A DNA stretch of 60,202 nucleotides, taken from NCBI RefSeq assembly GCF_001650695.1, contig NZ_LWQS01000050.1, positions 1-60,202 on the forward strand, given 5' to 3'. The notes below the pieces were generated by a model, which searched no databases, was not told the origin of the DNA, and worked only from the letters and a program-made list of their open reading frames with translations. Below, piece by piece: positions 8,581 to 18,439 of this stretch (its first letter is position 1; the number at the start of each line of letters is the position of its first letter). The translations under genes were made by a program, and so were the position numbers. This DNA is from Chloroflexus islandicus (GTDB lineage Bacteria > Chloroflexota > Chloroflexia > Chloroflexales > Chloroflexaceae).

Positions 8581-8664
8581 GCGATGCCCAAGGGCATCGC
8601 AACGCGATGCCCTTGGGCATCGCAACGCGATGCATTGGGTATCGCAACGCGATGCCCCTACCCG
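8581..8664. repeat. 22-23-base palindromic tandem repeat (gcgatgccc/gggcatcgc)
   Basis: Units begin at 8581, 8604, 8627 and 8649. Each full unit is a hairpin, gcgatgccc-aa-gggcatcgc, with aac between units; the second unit inverts its centre (cttg) and the third is degenerate. It lies between the cbiF stop and the Shine-Dalgarno of the triple-fusion gene, so it may act on mRNA folding or processing. Confidence 0.88.
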
Positions 8665-8691
8665 TTGGCGTTGACATCATTTGAGGTTCTT

Positions 8692-11028
8692 ATGACCAAC
8701 ATCGCTCTCATCGCTATCACCCGTGCTGGGTTGGCGCTGGCCGGTCGCCTCGCCCCGGCGTTGCCGGCCATTGTGTGGGTGCCGGCCCGCTTTGCGGCTG
8801 AGCTGCCCGCCGCCATGCCCTATGCGACCGTCGCCGAAGCGGTGCAGACCGCGTGGACGTCGGCGCGGTCGATTGTCTTCATCGGTTCCGCCGGGATTGC
8901 GGTGCGTTCGCTGGCGCCATTGCTGCGCGCTAAAACCGTTGATCCGGCAGTGGTTTGCCTCGACGAGCAGGGCCAGTTTGCGGTGCCGTTGGTGGGCGGC
9001 CATCGCGCCGGCGCGAACGAACTCGCCCGCCGGTTGGCCGCGCTGACCGGCGGCCATGCCGTATTGACGACATCCAGCGATACCCAAGGGTTGCCGGCGC
9101 TCGATCTGATCGGGCGCGATCGCGGTTGGCGGCTGGCCGCCGATTCGGCGACTACCCACGTCATGGCGTGTCTGGTGAATGGCGAGCCGATCGGGGTGTG
9201 GGTTGATCCGGCGTTGCCAACGGCGCGTGATGTGCTGGCCGCCGAACTCGCCGCTGTGCCGGCAGTCGAATGGGTCAGCGAACCGTCTGCTCTTGCCAGT
9301 GACTATTTTGCCGCCGCGATTGTGGTGTCCCACCGCCGCTTGGCTGACCTGTGGGAGTCGCTGCGTCCCAAAGCCTTGCGCTATCTGCCGCCAGTCTTGG
9401 CGGTGGGGATTGGGTGCCGGCGCGAGACGCCGGTTGGCGAGTTGGCCGAGGCGCTAGCGACGACGCTGGCTGAGGCCGATCTACTGCCGGAGTGCGTTGC
9501 GACCATCGCTACCGCCGAGCTGAAAGCGACCGAGCCGGGGATCATCGCGCTCGCGGCCCAACTTGGCGTCCCGCTCACCATCATCTCCACCGAGCAGTTG
9601 CGCGCACTCGACCCAGAGGGTTTTAGCCCCAGCGCTGCCAGCCGGTTCGAGTTGCCGGGTGTGGCCGAGCCGTGCGCGGTAGTGGCGGCGCATGGGCCGT
9701 TGCTCGCGCCGAAGCGGTCGTTTGCCCGTTGCACCGTCGCCGTTGCCTTGCGCGCACCTGTCGCCAACCCGTGCGATGCCGCTCCCGCTGCCGGCCAACT
9801 GGCGCTGGTCAGCATCGGGCCGGGTGATCTGTCCCAGCTCACAGTTGCGGCCCGGCAAGCGCTGGCCCATGCCGAGGTCGTCACCGGCTATGGCCGCTAT
9901 ATCGACCTCATCCGTCCGTTGCTGCGGCCCGACCAAGAGGTCATCGTCACCCCGGCGATGGGTGACGAGATGGGACGGGCGCGGGCCGCCATCGAACTGG
10001 CGCGGGCTGGCCGGCGGGTGGCGCTGGTCAGCAGCGGCGACATCGGCATCTACGCGATGGCCGCACCCGTCTTCGAGATCTTGCACGCCGAGGGATGGAC
10101 TGGCCGCGATCCCGTTGTCGAAGTCATTCCCGGTGTGAGCGCATTTCAGGCGTTGGCGGCCCGCCTTGGCGCACCGGTCAATCACGATCTCTGCCTGATC
10201 AGCCTCAGCGATTTGCTCACCCCATGGCCGCTGATCGAGCGCCGGCTGCGCGCCGCGGCCCAAGCCGATTTCGTGATTGCGCTCTACAATCCACGCTCGC
10301 AAGGGCGGAACTGGCAATTGGCCGCGGCCCTCGCCATCGTGCGCGAGCATCGTCCGCCGCAAACGCCGGTCGCGTTTGGCCGCCAAGTCACTCGCGCCGA
10401 TGAGCAGGTTACGCTGACCACCCTCGCCGAAGCCGATCCAGAGCAAGCCGATATGTTGACGGTGGTGCTGATCGGCAATAGCCAGAGCTTTGCCCTAGCC
10501 GGCCACATGGTGACGCCGCGTGGCTACACCACCCGCGCCGCTGCGCCAACCCCAACCGCCGCCGCCACACCCGCGCCGGATTACCCAATCGTCTTGACCA
10601 AACCGTCGCACATGCCGGCGGTGGTCATTGGCGGCGGCGCTGTCGGCGAGCGCAAAGTGCGCAGCCTGCTCGCCGCCGGCTTTCCAGTGCGGCTGATCAG
10701 CCCCACCGCCACGCCGCAACTGGCCGAATGGGCAGCGGCGGGCAGACTGATCTGGGAACAGCGCAGCTATCAAGCCGGCGACCTCACCGGCGCACGGCTC
10801 GTCTTCGCCGCCACCGATGATCGCGCTGTCAATGCCCGCATTGCCGCGGCAGCCAGCGCCGCCGGCGCACTCTGCAACGTCGCCGATGATCCCAGCGCCG
10901 GCGATTTCCATGTGCCGGCAGTGCATCGCAGCGGCGGCATCACCATTGCCGTGAGCAGCCATGGCGCCGCGCCGGCCCGCGCCGCCGCAATCCGCGACGC
11001 GATTGCCGAATGGTTGGCGGAAGCGTGA
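8692..11028 (+). CDS. cbiGH-sirC: Triple fusion: CbiG hydrolase + CbiH C17-methyltransferase + precorrin-2 dehydrogenase (SirC/Met8-like)
   Basis: A 778-residue protein. Residues about 1-345 are CbiG (opening of the delta-lactone of cobalt-precorrin-5A): [19 protein letters not shown] and [18 protein letters not shown], then [11 protein letters not shown] in its C-terminal part. Residues about 370-610 are CbiH/CobJ (C-17 methylation and ring contraction): [28 protein letters not shown]. Residues about 635-778 are a Rossmann domain, [17 protein letters not shown] and [15 protein letters not shown], as in precorrin-2 dehydrogenase. So non-consecutive steps are joined in one chain. ATG 8692 has GAGG 5 bases upstream. 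CbiG-CbiH fusions are known; the added SirC part is unusual to me. Confidence 0.9.
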   Translation: MTNIALIAITRAGLALAGRLAPALPAIVWVPARFAAELPAAMPYATVAEAVQTAWTSARSIVFIGSAGIAVRSLAPLLRAKTVDPAVVCLDEQGQFAVPLVGGHRAGANELARRLAALTGGHAVLTTSSDTQGLPALDLIGRDRGWRLAADSATTHVMACLVNGEPIGVWVDPALPTARDVLAAELAAVPAVEWVSEPSALASDYFAAAIVVSHRRLADLWESLRPKALRYLPPVLAVGIGCRRETPVGELAEALATTLAEADLLPECVATIATAELKATEPGIIALAAQLGVPLTIISTEQLRALDPEGFSPSAASRFELPGVAEPCAVVAAHGPLLAPKRSFARCTVAVALRAPVANPCDAAPAAGQLALVSIGPGDLSQLTVAARQALAHAEVVTGYGRYIDLIRPLLRPDQEVIVTPAMGDEMGRARAAIELARAGRRVALVSSGDIGIYAMAAPVFEILHAEGWTGRDPVVEVIPGVSAFQALAARLGAPVNHDLCLISLSDLLTPWPLIERRLRAAAQADFVIALYNPRSQGRNWQLAAALAIVREHRPPQTPVAFGRQVTRADEQVTLTTLAEADPEQADMLTVVLIGNSQSFALAGHMVTPRGYTTRAAAPTPTAAATPAPDYPIVLTKPSHMPAVVIGGGAVGERKVRSLLAAGFPVRLISPTATPQLAEWAAAGRLIWEQRSYQAGDLTGARLVFAATDDRAVNARIAAAASAAGALCNVADDPSAGDFHVPAVHRSGGITIAVSSHGAAPARAAAIRDAIAEWLAEA

Positions 11029-11035
11029 TGTAGCT

Positions 11036-11720
11036 GTATGGAGTGAAGCAGTTTGCCTGACGCGCAAGGGTATGGAGTGCAGCAGTGTGACTGCCGCACT
11101 CCATAAACGGCAAGGTGCATTGCGATGCATTGCGATGACATTCCAAGCGAGCGTATGGACTGCGGCAGTGTAACTGCCGCCAGAATGACATTCCACAGTG
11201 TGGCAGTGTGACGGCCGCACTCCATAAACGGTAAAGTGCATTGTGATGCGTTGCGATGACATTCCAAGCGAGCGTATGGACTGCGGCAGTGTAACTGCCG
11301 CCAGAATGACGTTCCACAGTGCGGTGTTGAGTGCGGCAGTGTGACTGCCGCACTCCATAAACGGTAAAGTGCATTGTGATGCGTTGCAATGACATTCTAA
11401 GCGAGCGTATGGAGTGCGGCAGTGTAACTGCCGCATGAATGACATTCCGAAGTGCGGTATGGACTGCGGCAGTGTGACTGCCGCACTCCATAAACGGCAA
11501 GGTGCATTGTGATGCGTTGCGATGACATTCTAAGCGAGCGTATGGAGTGCGGCAGTGTAACTGCCGCATGAATGACATTCCGAAGTGCGGTATGGAGTGC
11601 GGCAATTTGCCTGCCGTGCAACGGTATGGAGTGCGGCAGTGTAACTGCCGCATGAATGACATTCCGAAGAGCGTATGGACTGCGGCAGTGTAACTGCCGC
11701 ACTCCATAAATGGCGAGGTG
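11036..11720. repeat. 121-133-base tandem array built on tgcggcag/ctgccgca palindromes
   Basis: Major units start at 11154, 11275, 11408, 11541 and 11674 (periods 121, 133, 133, 133). Each unit contains one or two palindromes of the form gcggcagtgtaactgccgc, a gcactccataaacgg block, a gtgcattgtgatgcgttgcgatgacattc block, and aagcgagcg. Copies differ by scattered substitutions. It occupies nearly all of the gap between the triple fusion and cobA. Reading frames across it are repeat artefacts. Confidence 0.9.
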
Positions 11721-11819
11721 CATTATGAATTGCGATAACGTTCTCCATTCCGGCCCGATCCGTGGTAATTCGTTTCCATCAGTGTTCATCCGTATCCCAT
11801 ATCCAACCCGGAGTAGCTT
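11721..11819. other. Short leader before cobA
   Basis: About 100 bases of unique sequence between the palindrome array and cobA. It contains a somewhat A/T-richer stretch (ggtaattcgtttccatcag) and a weak GGAG 5-9 bases before the cobA ATG. No riboswitch or clear promoter was recognised. Confidence 0.4.
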
Positions 11820-12602
11820 ATGACCGGTAAAGCCTATCTCGTCGGCGCCGGCCCCGGTCGCGCTGACCTGATTACTGTGCGCGGTTTGGCTGTGCTGCGC
11901 CAAGCCGATGCCGTCCTCTACGACCGCCTGATCGCGGCGAGCCTGCTCGACGAAGCGCCGCCTCACGCCGAACGGATCTTCGTCGGCAAGCGGCCCGGCC
12001 ACCATTCCGTGCGCCAAGACGGGATCACCGAGACGCTGGTGCGCTTGGTGCGTGCCGGGTTGCAGGTGGTGCGGCTGAAGGGCGGCGACCCCGGCGTCTT
12101 TGCCCACCTGACCGAAGAAGCGGCGGCGCTGGCGGCTGCCGGTCTGCCCTTCGAGATTGTGCCGGGAGTCTCCTCGGCGCTGGCGGTGCCGCTCCATGCC
12201 GGGATCCCGCTCACGTGGCGCGGCGTCGCCTCCGCGTTTACCGTCGTCTCTGGTCACGAAGCTACGCCGCACGGCTGTAGCGGGATCAGTTGGGCCTTGC
12301 TGGCCGCGTCGCCGACCCTCGTGGTGTTGATGGCGCTCGAACGGCTGGCGCAGGTGTGTACCTATCTGATCGCCGCTGGCCGCAATCCCGATACGCCGGC
12401 GGCGCTGATCAGTCGCGGCGCCAGCGCCGATCAGCGCGTGCTGCGGGCCACGCTCGCTGCCTTGCCGGATCGCCAGCAAGCGGCGCAGTTGCCGCCGCCG
12501 GCTGTGCTGGTGGTGGGTGAAGTGGCGTCATTAGCCGATACGTTGGCGTGGTACGATCCGGCCCAATTTCCTGCCAATCCAATGTTGTGGGACGACCTAT
12601 GA
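11820..12602 (+). CDS. cobA: Uroporphyrinogen-III C-methyltransferase (SUMT)
   Basis: Makes precorrin-2 from uroporphyrinogen III with two SAM, the branch point to B12 and siroheme. 260 residues. Signature blocks: YLVGAGPGRADLITVRG (about 6-22), LYDRLI, GKRPGHHSVRQDGI (about 58-71), VRLKGGDPGVFAH (about 83-95), FTVVSGHE. These define SUMT rather than the later methylases. With the SirC domain of the preceding fusion it gives uroporphyrinogen III to sirohydrochlorin within the cluster. It overlaps cbiA by 4 bases. Confidence 0.95.
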   Translation: MTGKAYLVGAGPGRADLITVRGLAVLRQADAVLYDRLIAASLLDEAPPHAERIFVGKRPGHHSVRQDGITETLVRLVRAGLQVVRLKGGDPGVFAHLTEEAAALAAAGLPFEIVPGVSSALAVPLHAGIPLTWRGVASAFTVVSGHEATPHGCSGISWALLAASPTLVVLMALERLAQVCTYLIAAGRNPDTPAALISRGASADQRVLRATLAALPDRQQAAQLPPPAVLVVGEVASLADTLAWYDPAQFPANPMLWDDL

Positions 12603-13987
12603 TCCACCTGCCCCGCCTGCTATTCGCCGCGCCGATGAGCGGCAGCGGCAAGACGACCATTACCGCCGGCCTGATCGCCGCCTTGCGCCGGCGCGGTCTG
12701 CGCATCGCGCCGTTTAAGTGCGGCCCTGACTACATCGATCCCGGCTACCATGCTCTCGCCGCCGGCAGGCCGTGCCACAACCTCGACTCGTGGCTGATCC
12801 CGCCTGACCAGATCGCCGGTGTGCTGGCCCGCCGCAGCGCCGAGGCCGATCTGGCCGTGATCGAAGGGGTGATGGGTCTGTTCGATGGCTACGCCGGCGA
12901 TGACGATACCGGCAGCAGCGCCCACATTGCCCGCCTCACCGCGACGCCGGTGATCATTGTGCTCGATGCGCGCGCGATGGCCCGCACCGCCGCGGCGCTG
13001 ATCGCCGGCTTGCGCGATTTCGACCGCCGGCTCCAAATCGGCGGCGTCATTCTCAATCGGGTTGGTAGCCCGCGCCATGCTGCGCTGATCCGTGATGCCG
13101 TCGAGCAGACGGTCGGGGTGCCGGTGTTGGGCTATGTGCCGCGTCACGATGCGCTCACCTTGCCCGAACGCCATCTCGGTTTGGTGCCGGTGGCCGAGCC
13201 GGGCCGCTGGCAAGAGTGGCTCGATGAGGCGGCGGCGCGGGTTGAGCAGACGGTTGACCTTGACCGGCTGCTGGCCATTGCCCATACCGCGCCGCCATTG
13301 CCCGTGCCAGTGCCAACTGTGCTCGCGCCGGTGAGCGGTGTGCGACCGGTGATCGCCATTGCCCGCGATGAGGCGTTTAATTTCATCTATCCCGATAATC
13401 TCGATCTGTTGCAGGCCGCTGGGGCGGAACTCGCCTTTTTTAGCCCGCTCCACGATACCGCCTTACCGGCAGGGACAGCGGCGATCTATTTGTGCGGCGG
13501 TTTTCCTGAACTCTTTGCCGCGCAACTGGGCGCCAATCAGGCGATGCTGGCCGCGATTCGGGAAGCGGCGGCAGCCGGGATGCCGATCTACGCCGAGTGC
13601 GGCGGCTTGATGTACCTGACCGAAACGCTGATCGATCAGCACGGCCAAGCCTTTGCGATGGCCGGTGTGTTGCCCGGCCATTCGCGCATGACGCCGCGCC
13701 TCACCCTCGGCTACCGCACGATCGTGGCCCAAGCCGAGACGTGGCTGTGGCGCGCTGGCGAAACGGTGCGCGGCCACGAGTTTCACTATTCGGTTTGGGA
13801 AGCGCGGCCCACCGATCTGCCGCCGCTCTACGCTTGCTTGCCTGATGCAATGCGTCCGCAACCGGCCAGCGAAGGGGTGGTGATTGGGCAGACGCTGGCG
13901 TCGTACATTCATTTGCATTTTCTGGCCTGCCCGTCCATCGCCGAGCGGTTTGTCGCCGCTGCCAGCACATTTGTTAACGCACAGTAG
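12599..13987 (+). CDS. cbiA: Cobyrinate a,c-diamide synthase CbiA (CobB)
   Basis: Glutamine- and ATP-dependent amidation of the a and c side chains. ATG 12599 overlaps the cobA stop, giving MIHLPRLLFAAPMSGSGKTT. 462 residues. The N-terminal ATPase half has the P-loop SGSGKTT and FKCGPDYIDPG; the C-terminal class-I glutamine amidotransferase half has YLCGGFPELFAAQL and YAECGGLMYLTE, where Cys334 is the predicted nucleophile. It is the last gene before the repeat-flanked A/T-rich island. Confidence 0.94.
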   Translation: MIHLPRLLFAAPMSGSGKTTITAGLIAALRRRGLRIAPFKCGPDYIDPGYHALAAGRPCHNLDSWLIPPDQIAGVLARRSAEADLAVIEGVMGLFDGYAGDDDTGSSAHIARLTATPVIIVLDARAMARTAAALIAGLRDFDRRLQIGGVILNRVGSPRHAALIRDAVEQTVGVPVLGYVPRHDALTLPERHLGLVPVAEPGRWQEWLDEAAARVEQTVDLDRLLAIAHTAPPLPVPVPTVLAPVSGVRPVIAIARDEAFNFIYPDNLDLLQAAGAELAFFSPLHDTALPAGTAAIYLCGGFPELFAAQLGANQAMLAAIREAAAAGMPIYAECGGLMYLTETLIDQHGQAFAMAGVLPGHSRMTPRLTLGYRTIVAQAETWLWRAGETVRGHEFHYSVWEARPTDLPPLYACLPDAMRPQPASEGVVIGQTLASYIHLHFLACPSIAERFVAAASTFVNAQ

Positions 13988-13988
13988 A

Positions 13989-14010
13989 GCCGGACGGCTG
14001 TCCGGCTCCG
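13989..14010. repeat. Single gagccggac/gtccggctc hairpin after cbiA
   Basis: A perfect 9-base inverted repeat with loop ggct immediately after the cbiA stop; same stem as the 44-base array at 6859-7030. It could act as a weak terminator or mRNA-end stabiliser, but no T-run follows. Confidence 0.7.
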
Positions 14011-14290
14011 CAGAGGGCGCAAAAGGGTAAACGCAAAGGCGCAGGGAACGCAAAGGGCGCAAAGGATTTTGATTGTAAGGGTGATAGAAGCAATGTTACG
14101 GTTAGCCTCTAATCTAATTAGTGTTTTCATTAAAATGCTTCAAATATCAGTAGTTAAGAATATGTAGAATATGGCAACAACCATGCTATTACCAACATTA
14201 CAAAACCCTCTGCGATCGTCGCGCCCTTCGCGTCTTTGCGTTAAAACTTCTGCATCTTTGCTCCCTTTGCGCCTTTGCGTTTGCGCCTTC
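14011..14290. mobile_element. Putative MITE-like element: A/T-rich core between 'cgcaaag' inverted arms
   Basis: Left arm (about 14011-14066) is a run of cgcagagggcgcaaaaggg/cgcaaaggcgcagggaacgc words. The right arm (about 14200-14288) reads aaaaccctctgcg ... ccctttgcgcctttgcg, largely the reverse complement of the left. The central 130 bases (about 14067-14198) are far richer in A and T than anything nearby. No transposase frame is present. The layout suggests a small non-autonomous mobile or stem-forming element. It separates cbiA from cobU. Confidence 0.5.
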
Positions 14291-14306
14291 ATGATTGAGG
14301 TGGCTG

Positions 14307-14858
14307 ATGAGTACAGTTGTCCTCTTTACCGGTGGCGCCCGCAGCGGCAAGAGCCGGTGCGCCGAGCACTACGCGGCCCGCTTGAGCGAGCAGGTGATCT
14401 ATCTGGCGACCGCTACCGCCGGCGACGATGAGATGCGCGAGCGGATTAGCCGCCATCGCGCTCGCCGCCCGCCAACGTGGTCGACGCGCGAAGCGCCGGC
14501 CAATGTCGCCGCTGCGCTCGCCGATTTGCCAGCGGGATCGGTGGTGTTGCTCGATTGTTTGTCGCTGCTGGTGAGCAATCTTTTGCTGGCTAATGAATCC
14601 GATCCTGAGCCGGCTATCAATCGTGAACTCGACGATCTGCTGGTGATGGTTGACCAGCGTGATCTGACACTGATCGCCGTCACTAATGAAGTTGGCATGG
14701 GGATTGTGCCCGCCTATCCGCTGGGCCGGCAGTACCGCGATCTGCTCGGTCTGGCTAATCAGCGCGTTGCCGCCGCCGCCGCCGAGGTTTATCTAGTTGT
14801 CTGCGGTATTCCGGTCGAGCTGCGCGCACTGGAGGCAGCATGGAACCGCACCCCGTAG
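14307..14858 (+). CDS. cobU: Adenosylcobinamide kinase / adenosylcobinamide-phosphate guanylyltransferase CobU (CobP)
   Basis: Phosphorylates adenosylcobinamide and activates it with GTP for nucleotide-loop assembly. ATG 14307 (MSTVVLFTGGARSGKS) has GAGG 6 bases upstream. 183 residues, normal length. P-loop GGARSGKS (9-16); HRARRPPTW contains the region of the guanylylated histidine; TNEVGMGIVPAYPLGRQYRD is the typical C-terminal block. It overlaps the next gene by 19 bases. Confidence 0.94.
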   Translation: MSTVVLFTGGARSGKSRCAEHYAARLSEQVIYLATATAGDDEMRERISRHRARRPPTWSTREAPANVAAALADLPAGSVVLLDCLSLLVSNLLLANESDPEPAINRELDDLLVMVDQRDLTLIAVTNEVGMGIVPAYPLGRQYRDLLGLANQRVAAAAAEVYLVVCGIPVELRALEAAWNRTP

Positions 14859-15913
14859 CGCATGGCGCGCTCGATGAAGCTGAGTTGGCTCAGTTCGGCT
14901 TGCACCCCGATCAGGTGATCGATTTCAGCAGCAACATCAATCCTTTCGGCCCGCCTGCCGCCGTCTTGGCCGCCTTGCGCGCGCTCGATCCGGCTCCGTA
15001 TCCCGACCGGAGCTGCCTGCGTTTGCGGCAACAGTTGGCGCAGCGCCACCGCTGCCGTCTTGAGGCGGTGGTGGCCGGCAACGGCGCGAATGAGTTGATC
15101 CATCTGGCGGCGCGGGCCTTGGGGGCGCCGGGAACAACCGCGCTGGTGGCGGCTCCGGCCTATGGCGAGTATGCCCACGCTTGCCGGCTGGCCGGGATGC
15201 AGGTGGTGGAGGTGCGCAGTACGGCTGCGACCCAGTTTCAACCCGATCCGGCGGCGCTATTGGCGGCGATTGAACGGTTGCAGCCGCGCTTGCTGTGGCT
15301 CTGCTCGCCTAACAATCCGACCGGCGTGCCCGTGGCAATCGCGACCATCGTTGAATTGGCCCACGCCTGCGCCCGCTACGGCGGCTGGCTGATTCTCGAC
15401 CGGGCCTATCTGTCGTTGGAGCGTGATGTTGCCGGTCACGATCCGCTCGATGACCACGCGCCGGCCAACCTGATCCGCATCTATTCGCTCACTAAGAGCT
15501 ATGCGGTGGCCGGTTTGCGTATCGGCTACGCGATTGCTGAACCTGAGCCAGCGAGCACGATTGCCCGCTGGCAACCGGCGTGGAGTGTGAGTAGCGCGGC
15601 GCAGGCGGCGGCGCTGGCCATGCTGGCCGATACCGCGTTTTTGCCGGCGACGCTGCCGCGCTTGTGGGCCGCCAGCGATGAATTGGCCGCCGGGTTGCGC
15701 CAGCTCGGCTTAACTGTGTGGCGGTCAGCGCTGCCGTTTATGCTGGTGCAATGCGCTGATGCCGCGCTCACCCGCCGCCGGTTGCTGGCGCACGGTTGTG
15801 TGGTGCGCGATTGCACGTCGTTTGGCTTGCCGGAGTGGGTGCGCATCGCTCCCCGCCTCCCGGCAGACAATGCGCGCTTGGTGGCGGCGTGGCGAGAGAT
15901 AGCGTCGCTGTGA
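14840..15913 (+). CDS. cobD: L-threonine-O-3-phosphate decarboxylase (Salmonella CobD / CobC type)
   Basis: PLP enzyme of the aminotransferase class I/II fold that makes (R)-1-amino-2-propanol phosphate, the arm used by CbiB. 357 residues. Family blocks: DFSSNINPFGPP near the N-terminus, CSPNNPTGVP, and SLTKSYAVAGLRIGY with predicted PLP lysine Lys219. ATG 14840 has GGAGG 4 bases upstream and overlaps cobU. Naming caution: 'cobD' in the aerobic nomenclature means the CbiB enzyme at 283-1230. Confidence 0.9.
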   Translation: MEPHPVAHGALDEAELAQFGLHPDQVIDFSSNINPFGPPAAVLAALRALDPAPYPDRSCLRLRQQLAQRHRCRLEAVVAGNGANELIHLAARALGAPGTTALVAAPAYGEYAHACRLAGMQVVEVRSTAATQFQPDPAALLAAIERLQPRLLWLCSPNNPTGVPVAIATIVELAHACARYGGWLILDRAYLSLERDVAGHDPLDDHAPANLIRIYSLTKSYAVAGLRIGYAIAEPEPASTIARWQPAWSVSSAAQAAALAMLADTAFLPATLPRLWAASDELAAGLRQLGLTVWRSALPFMLVQCADAALTRRRLLAHGCVVRDCTSFGLPEWVRIAPRLPADNARLVAAWREIASL

Positions 15914-15943
15914 CGTTACACCGCTGCCTTGGAGGAGATACGT

Positions 15944-17419
15944 ATGCCTGCACCTGTCTTGATGGTGGTTGGTACCGCTTCATCGGTTGGCAAGAGCACG
16001 CTGGTGGCGGCGCTCTGCCGGTTGGCCGCCCGTCGCGGGTTGCGGGTGGCCCCGTTCAAAGCCCAAAACATGAGCAACAACGCCGCTGTGACGGCTGATG
16101 GCGGTGAGATCGCGCGCAGCACGGCGGTGCAAGCCGCGGCTGCCGGCATCGCGCCGACCGTGGCGATGAATCCGATCTTGATCAAGCCTGAAGGCCAGCG
16201 CCGCAGCCAGATCGTGGTCGAAGGCAAGCCGTGGCAAACCCTCGCTGCCGCCGATTTTTGGCAACGCAAGGCGCTGCTGTGGCCGGTGATCACCCGCAAC
16301 CTTGATGCGCTGCGCGCCGAATACGATCTGGTCATCGCCGAAGGGGCCGGCAGTCCGGTTGAGCTCAATCTGAAGGCCGGCGATCTGGTCAATATGCGGG
16401 TAGCCGTCTATGCCCAAGCCCGCACCTTATTGGTCGGCGACATCGATCGCGGCGGGATCTTCGCCCAACTGCTCGGCACTTTGATGCTGCTCGAACCGGC
16501 TGAACGCCGGTTGATCGAAGGTCTGATCGTCAACCGCTTTCGCGGCGATCCGGCCTTGTTCGTTGATGGCGTGCGCATACTGGAAGAGCGCGGCGGCGTG
16601 CCGGTGCTAGGGGTGGTGCCGTGGATCGAGGATCTTGATCTGCCCGCCGAAGATGCGGTGGCGCTCGATCAGGCCCGACCGGCTCCGGCGCACGGTCTCG
16701 TGATTGCTGTCATCCGCTTGCCGGCCATCGCCAATTTCGACGACTTCGACCCGCTGGCCCGCGAGCCGGGGGTGACGGTACGCTATATTGATTACCCTTC
16801 GCAATTGGCCGGCGCGGCGGCAGTGATTCTGCCCGGCACCAAACACACCCTCGCTGCCCGGCGCTGGTTGCGCGAACGCGGGTTTGATGCGGCGCTGCGC
16901 CAGTTTACCGGCGCGATTGCCGGCATCTGTGGCGGCTACCAACTGCTCGGCGAGCGCATCAGCGATCCGCTGGCGGTTGAGGGAGCTGGCGGCGAAGACG
17001 ACGGTCTCGGTTTGTTGCCGGTCGAAACCGTCTTTGCCCCCGACAAACAGACCACCCAAACCGTAGCGAAGGCGCAGGCGGCGTGGGCCGGCGCCGCCGA
17101 ACTGCATGGCTACGAAATCCACATGGGCCGCAGCCGCCGGCTTGGGGAAGCGCAACCGTTGCTGCGCATTGTCCGGCGCGGCGCAACACCCGCCGCTGAC
17201 GACGATGGGTGCCAGAGCGTCGATGGCCGGGTGTGGGGGTGCTATCTGCACGGCCTGTTTGCCAACGACGAGTTTCGGCGGGGATGGTTACGGCAGTTAG
17301 GCTGGCAACCGGCGTTCGATCCTCTACCCCAAACCGACCCGCTTGACCGGTTGGCCGATCAAGTGGCGGCGGCATTGGGTTCACCGGTACTCGATCGCCT
17401 GTTCACCATTTCACCGTAA
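15944..17419 (+). CDS. cbiP: Cobyric acid synthase CbiP (CobQ)
   Basis: Amidates side chains b, d, e and g of adenosylcobyrinate diamide using glutamine and ATP. ATG 15944 has a strong GGAGGAG 6 bases upstream. 491 residues. N-terminal dethiobiotin-synthase-like ATPase: [16 protein letters not shown], then [15 protein letters not shown]-terminal amidotransferase: [11 protein letters not shown] with nucleophile Cys329, and YLHGLFAND with the catalytic histidine. Last gene of the B12 cluster here. Its 3' end overlaps the convergent minus-strand gene by 9 bases, so there is no room for a separate terminator. Confidence 0.95.
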   Translation: MPAPVLMVVGTASSVGKSTLVAALCRLAARRGLRVAPFKAQNMSNNAAVTADGGEIARSTAVQAAAAGIAPTVAMNPILIKPEGQRRSQIVVEGKPWQTLAAADFWQRKALLWPVITRNLDALRAEYDLVIAEGAGSPVELNLKAGDLVNMRVAVYAQARTLLVGDIDRGGIFAQLLGTLMLLEPAERRLIEGLIVNRFRGDPALFVDGVRILEERGGVPVLGVVPWIEDLDLPAEDAVALDQARPAPAHGLVIAVIRLPAIANFDDFDPLAREPGVTVRYIDYPSQLAGAAAVILPGTKHTLAARRWLRERGFDAALRQFTGAIAGICGGYQLLGERISDPLAVEGAGGEDDGLGLLPVETVFAPDKQTTQTVAKAQAAWAGAAELHGYEIHMGRSRRLGEAQPLLRIVRRGATPAADDDGCQSVDGRVWGCYLHGLFANDEFRRGWLRQLGWQPAFDPLPQTDPLDRLADQVAAALGSPVLDRLFTISP

Positions 17420-18415
17420 CGGCCAGCCTTCGCCACCGGCCCACAATCGTACCGGCACGCGATTGGCCGGCAGATCGAACAGCACCGGCACACTGCGCAA
17501 GCCGCTCTGCGGCGCAAAGGCGTCTTCGAGCGCCAGATCGCCGTACAACCCGCGCCCAAACTGGTCGAGATACTGGCGCGAAGCGTCCGGCAAGGGGGCA
17601 TAGCGTTGCCCGCTCTCATCTTCCACCGCGAAAAGGGTGGCGGGCAACACCCGCTCGACCGGCGCTTCGTTACTCACCGCCAACAACGCCACCAACAGGT
17701 GTCCCGTTGGCCGGATTGGGCCGAGTTCGCCGTCAATCACCACCACATCCTCGCGCCGCAACAACCCGATCTGCCACTGATCGTAGGTGATCAGTTGTCC
17801 CAGCGTGCGCGTGTTAGGTTCCGGCGACGGGGTTGGCGGCGGCGACGGGGTTGGCGGCGGCGGCGAGGGTGTCGGCACGACAGGCGTCGTCACGACAATC
17901 CCCGTTGGCAATGGCGTTGGCAGCGGCCCAATTGCCGCCAGTGTGGGGGGCAAATTGGTGGGAAATGGGGTTGGCGGCAGCGACGTAACCGGTTGGCGCT
18001 GCCACCAGCTCACCGCCAGCAAGCCCGCGGCGATCAGCAAGAGCATTGCCGGCAGTTGCCATCCCAACCGGCGCTGGTGAGGCTGGCGTTCAGCGCGCGG
18101 CTTGGCTGGGGCCAGCCGTGGCGGCAGCGCCGGTTCTACCACTCCTCCCTCCTTGTCCAAGGGAGGGGAGGGCGGGAGGGAGGGTTGAATCTCTGTCGCT
18201 ACGGGAAGAATGTTTTCAACCCGGCGTAGCGCCTCATCGCGTTCGGCAGCGGTTTCCGCCACCCGGGCCAACCCGATCCACACCCGCCGCTCGTGCGGCG
18301 CGATCCGGCTCAGAGCGCGAAAGATGCGGCGTGCCGCCACAACATCACCGCGACGCGCTGCCAGCGCGCCGCGGTGCAGCCACTGCTCAAGATCGAATGT
18401 AACCTCGTCCCCCAC
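17411..18415 (-). CDS. TPR-like, single-pass membrane protein with C-terminal DUF4352-like domain (paralog A)
   Basis: Function unknown. 334 residues from GTG 18415, with GGAGG close upstream. Layout: a short TPR-like helical repeat region (about 8-68, [19 protein letters not shown]), a Pro-rich stretch, one transmembrane helix (about 121-138, [18 protein letters not shown]), a Pro/Thr/Ser linker (about 145-200), and a beta-rich C-terminal domain ending near [17 protein letters not shown]. The C-terminal part resembles extracellular DUF4352-type immunoglobulin-like domains. Same architecture as the gene at 18440-19864, 24 bases upstream in the same transcript. Confidence 0.75.
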   Translation of the reverse strand: MGDEVTFDLEQWLHRGALAARRGDVVAARRIFRALSRIAPHERRVWIGLARVAETAAERDEALRRVENILPVATEIQPSLPPSPPLDKEGGVVEPALPPRLAPAKPRAERQPHQRRLGWQLPAMLLLIAAGLLAVSWWQRQPVTSLPPTPFPTNLPPTLAAIGPLPTPLPTGIVVTTPVVPTPSPPPPTPSPPPTPSPEPNTRTLGQLITYDQWQIGLLRREDVVVIDGELGPIRPTGHLLVALLAVSNEAPVERVLPATLFAVEDESGQRYAPLPDASRQYLDQFGRGLYGDLALEDAFAPQSGLRSVPVLFDLPANRVPVRLWAGGEGWPLR

Positions 18416-18439
18416 CCCGCCTCCGTGCCATCACCGGCG

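Noticed and set aside
11840-12300. Frameshift or duplication between cobA and the methylases of the cluster
   Set aside because: Similar GxGPGxxDLIT openings reflect the shared tetrapyrrole-methylase fold; each gene has its own distinguishing blocks.
10495-12479. Several 70-360-codon minus-strand frames across 10495-12479
   Set aside because: Translations of palindromic repeats and antisense of cobA/cbiGH with no family signature or ribosome sites.
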